50,210 bases of DNA from contig JACATA010000001.1 in assembly GCA_013390375.1 (NCBI GenBank), positions 1 through 50,210 of the forward strand, given 5' to 3'. The notes under the pieces were generated by a model that worked only from the letters and a program-made list of their open reading frames with translations, did no database searches and was not told the origin of the DNA. Below, piece after piece: positions 48,341-50,210 of the stretch. Within the stretch, counting starts at the first letter, position 1. Each line of letters opens with the position of its first letter. The position numbers and the translations under genes were made by a program. The stretch is from Marine Group I thaumarchaeote. GTDB lineage: Archaea > Thermoproteota > Nitrososphaeria > Nitrososphaerales > Nitrosopumilaceae.

Positions 48341-50210
48341 TTAGATACCAATTCTTACATCCAATATTTTACAGCCTTCACCTTTTTCCATGACCAACAC
48401 TGGATTCATGTCAAGTTCTTTAATTTCTTTGAAATCAGTGACAAGCTGTGATAACCGTTGAATACATTCAGAAAGTTTTTCTACATCAGAAGGTTTTTCA
48501 CCCCTCACTCCTTCTAACAGCTTCTTTGTCTTGATTGATGAAATCATATCGTTCGCTTCTTGGTCAGTCACAGGTGCAAGTCTGAACGTAACATCTTTCA
48601 AGATTTCAACATAAATTCCACCCATGCCGAGCATAAGAACTGGACCAAATCCAGGCTCAAGCTTGGAGCCTATGATCATCTCTTTGCCACCCTTGACCAT
48701 CTCAACAACCAAAACTCCTTTGATTTCGGCGTTACTGTCATATTTTTTGGCATTACCAACAATTTCTTTGAAGGCGTTACGAACTTCCTCATCATTTGTC
48801 AGGTTAACTTTAACACCACCGGCATCTGATTTGTGAACTATTTGTGGTGAAGCAATCTTCATGACGACAGAATATCCAATATTGTTTGCAGATTCGACAG
48901 CCTCATCTTCCGTCTTTGCAAGAATATTTTTTGGGAGTGGAAATCCATAGGAACCTAAAATTTCAAGACCCTCCTCTTCAAGAAGGTTGGTTCTTCCCTC
49001 CTGTTTTACTTTGTCAAATATTTTCTTGACTTTTTCCCTGTCGGCTTCAAATTTTGTAATGTTACCTTCCGGAGTTTTTATCCATTCAACAAATCGAAGC
49101 ATTGCCTTGAGTGTACGAATGGAACCCTCTGCGTATGTATAATACGGAACGTCACCGTTTGCAAGAATTTTTCTATTTGTTATTCCTTCGTCTAAGCCCA
49201 TTAAACTTGCAAGCATTGTTTTCTTGTATTTTTTTGACATTTTTACAATTACTTCTGCAAGCTTGTCATAATCCAATGTTGCAGAAGGAGTACACATTGA
49301 GATTACAGAACCAACATTCTTGTGTGCAAGAACTTCGTTCAAAACATTTTCAAATCTGTTAAAGTCCGCATCACCCACTATGTCAACCGGGTTTCTTGAA
49401 CTGCCCCAAGGTGGAATAACCGCATCTATTTTTGGTCTAATCTCTTCAATCTCTGCCATTTTGATTCCAAGTTTAGAGCATGAATCAGTTGAAATGATTG
49501 CTGGACCGCCAGCATTTGAAACGATTACAAGATCACCTTCTGTAGGAAGTGGCTGTTTAGAAAATGCGGTTGCATAATCAAAAAGTTCCTCCATAGTGTC
49601 AACTCGAATGGCACCTGACTGTTTGAGTACAGCGTCATAGATTTCATCTTTGCCCATCAAGGCACCTGTATGGGACATCGCTGCCTTGGCACCCTCAGGG
49701 CTTCTACCTGCCTTCAAGACTAGAACTGGTTTTTTAATTTCGTTGTACTTAGTAATTTGCTTACAGACTTTAAGAAACTCTTGACCGTTACCCATGTCTT
49801 CTAGATACATCACAATTACCTTGGTCTGTTCGTGGTCTGCTAGCATTTTTAATACGTCATTCTCTGTCATGTCTGCCTTGTTTCCCATGCTAACAACTGC
49901 AGAAAATCCAATTCCCTGTGCACTTGCGTCTTCTACAAGTGCTGCACAAATTGCACCGCTTTGTGACACAAGAGCAATTTGACCAGACTTGGGAGTTATT
50001 TTTAGAAAGGTAGAGTTCATCATAGTTTTTGGATCCAGATTCATTACGCCAAGACAGTTTGGACCAATGACTTTTACACCGTACTTGGTGGCAATATCTT
50101 TCAGTTTTTGTTCTAGTTTTTTCCCTTCTTCATCTACTTCTTTGAATCCCGCAGTGATTACAATAGCACCCTTGATTCCCTTTTTTCCACATTCCTCTAG
50201 AACTATTGGA
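48341..50210 (-). CDS. ADP-forming acyl-CoA synthetase (probable 4-hydroxybutyryl-CoA synthetase), N-terminus outside window
   Basis: The frame is open to the right edge, so the start lies outside; about 622 residues are visible. It is a fused alpha-beta NDP-forming acyl-CoA synthetase: the CoA-binding Rossmann tail ITAGFKEVDEEG and VIGPNCLGVMN, the succinyl-CoA-ligase-like domain with the phospho-His SHTGAL, and a C-terminal ATP-grasp domain with VMKIASPQIVHKSDAGGVK and LEGVRGEKP. In Nitrosopumilus maritimus the gene beside the 4-hydroxybutyryl-CoA dehydratase activates 4-hydroxybutyrate with ADP formation, an energy-saving variant. The same role is inferred here from position. Confidence 0.92.
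   Translation of the reverse strand, partial: PIVLEECGKKGIKGAIVITAGFKEVDEEGKKLEQKLKDIATKYGVKVIGPNCLGVMNLDPKTMMNSTFLKITPKSGQIALVSQSGAICAALVEDASAQGIGFSAVVSMGNKADMTENDVLKMLADHEQTKVIVMYLEDMGNGQEFLKVCKQITKYNEIKKPVLVLKAGRSPEGAKAAMSHTGALMGKDEIYDAVLKQSGAIRVDTMEELFDYATAFSKQPLPTEGDLVIVSNAGGPAIISTDSCSKLGIKMAEIEEIRPKIDAVIPPWGSSRNPVDIVGDADFNRFENVLNEVLAHKNVGSVISMCTPSATLDYDKLAEVIVKMSKKYKKTMLASLMGLDEGITNRKILANGDVPYYTYAEGSIRTLKAMLRFVEWIKTPEGNITKFEADREKVKKIFDKVKQEGRTNLLEEEGLEILGSYGFPLPKNILAKTEDEAVESANNIGYSVVMKIASPQIVHKSDAGGVKVNLTNDEEVRNAFKEIVGNAKKYDSNAEIKGVLVVEMVKGGKEMIIGSKLEPGFGPVLMLGMGGIYVEILKDVTFRLAPVTDQEANDMISSIKTKKLLEGVRGEKPSDVEKLSECIQRLSQLVTDFKEIKELDMNPVLVMEKGEGCKILDVRIGI

Overview
The window is about 50 kb of compact, AT-rich chromosome from an ammonia-oxidising archaeon of the Nitrososphaerota (Thaumarchaeota), most likely a Nitrosopumilus or Nitrosarchaeum relative. 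The evidence is the gene set: archaeal replication and translation genes (MCM, GINS, Hel308, RFC small subunit, aIF5B, eIF6, L7Ae, S28e, L24e, L37e, LSm), a CuA/A-type haem-copper oxidase with a membrane-anchored cupredoxin, and a 4-hydroxybutyryl-CoA dehydratase next to an ADP-forming acyl-CoA synthetase, the hallmark of the thaumarchaeal 3-hydroxypropionate/4-hydroxybutyrate cycle. I found no insertion sequence, integrase, prophage, rRNA or CRISPR array. No gene-free gap exceeds 300 bases; the largest are about 120-135 bases.

Layout. 1-1.7 kb: the end of a glycan or lipid region (cut methyltransferase, flippase-like protein). 1.8-4.7 kb: tRNA-Arg, an aminotransferase, an F420-dependent NADP reductase and a histidine phosphatase. 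4.8-8.6 kb: terminal oxidase operon (subunit II split over two genes, subunit I, cupredoxin, short haem A synthase-like protein) facing a secreted, possibly copper-binding protein. 8.7-11.3 kb: an SRPBCC protein with a DNA-binding-like tail, tRNA-Lys, argH and an Fe-S assembly protein. 11.3-14.5 kb: succinate dehydrogenase. 14.6-16 kb: a PadR regulator and an isocitrate-lyase-like enzyme. 16-20.2 kb: repeat-tailed Alba, HEAT protein, tRNA-Ala, a glutamyl-tRNA-reductase-like gene without its catalytic Cys, an unknown protein, a flavin reductase and tRNA-Pro. 20.3-23.5 kb: nucleotidyltransferase, ilvE and three genes that look like amino-sugar metabolism. 23.5-30.6 kb: the operon GINS-MCM-Hel308-GlcNAc-1-P transferase, facing RFC. 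30.6-43.7 kb: tRNA-Ser, ferredoxin, eIF6, hisS, archease, the L7Ae-S28e-L24e-NDK-aIF5B operon, glmM, tRNA-Leu, purU, a creatininase-family gene, LSm-L37e, rpiA, a dihydroorotase-type gene and tRNA-Ala. 43.7-46.7 kb: three zinc-ribbon proteins around a thioredoxin, and signal peptidase. 46.7 kb to the end: the two 4-hydroxybutyrate genes; the synthetase runs off the right edge.

Expression style. Many first genes have a TATA-like box centred about 25-28 bases before the start codon, so transcripts are probably leaderless. Several genes inside operons carry Shine-Dalgarno sequences (GGTGAT, GGAGGAT). TTG starts are common. Two divergent pairs (argH with the Fe-S assembly gene; glmM with tRNA-Leu) are spaced so that one symmetric TATA box could serve both sides.

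The best leads are: the HemA-like protein with a Ser in place of the catalytic Cys and no C-terminal dimerisation region; the SRPBCC-ribbon-helix-helix fusion; tandem 12-bp dyads over the padR start; the shared palindromic TATA box; the in-frame repeat tails on Alba and L7Ae; the His substitution at the K-channel Lys of oxidase subunit I; and the zinc-ribbon/thioredoxin cluster. All homology statements come from reading the sequence and remembered family features; no database search was run.
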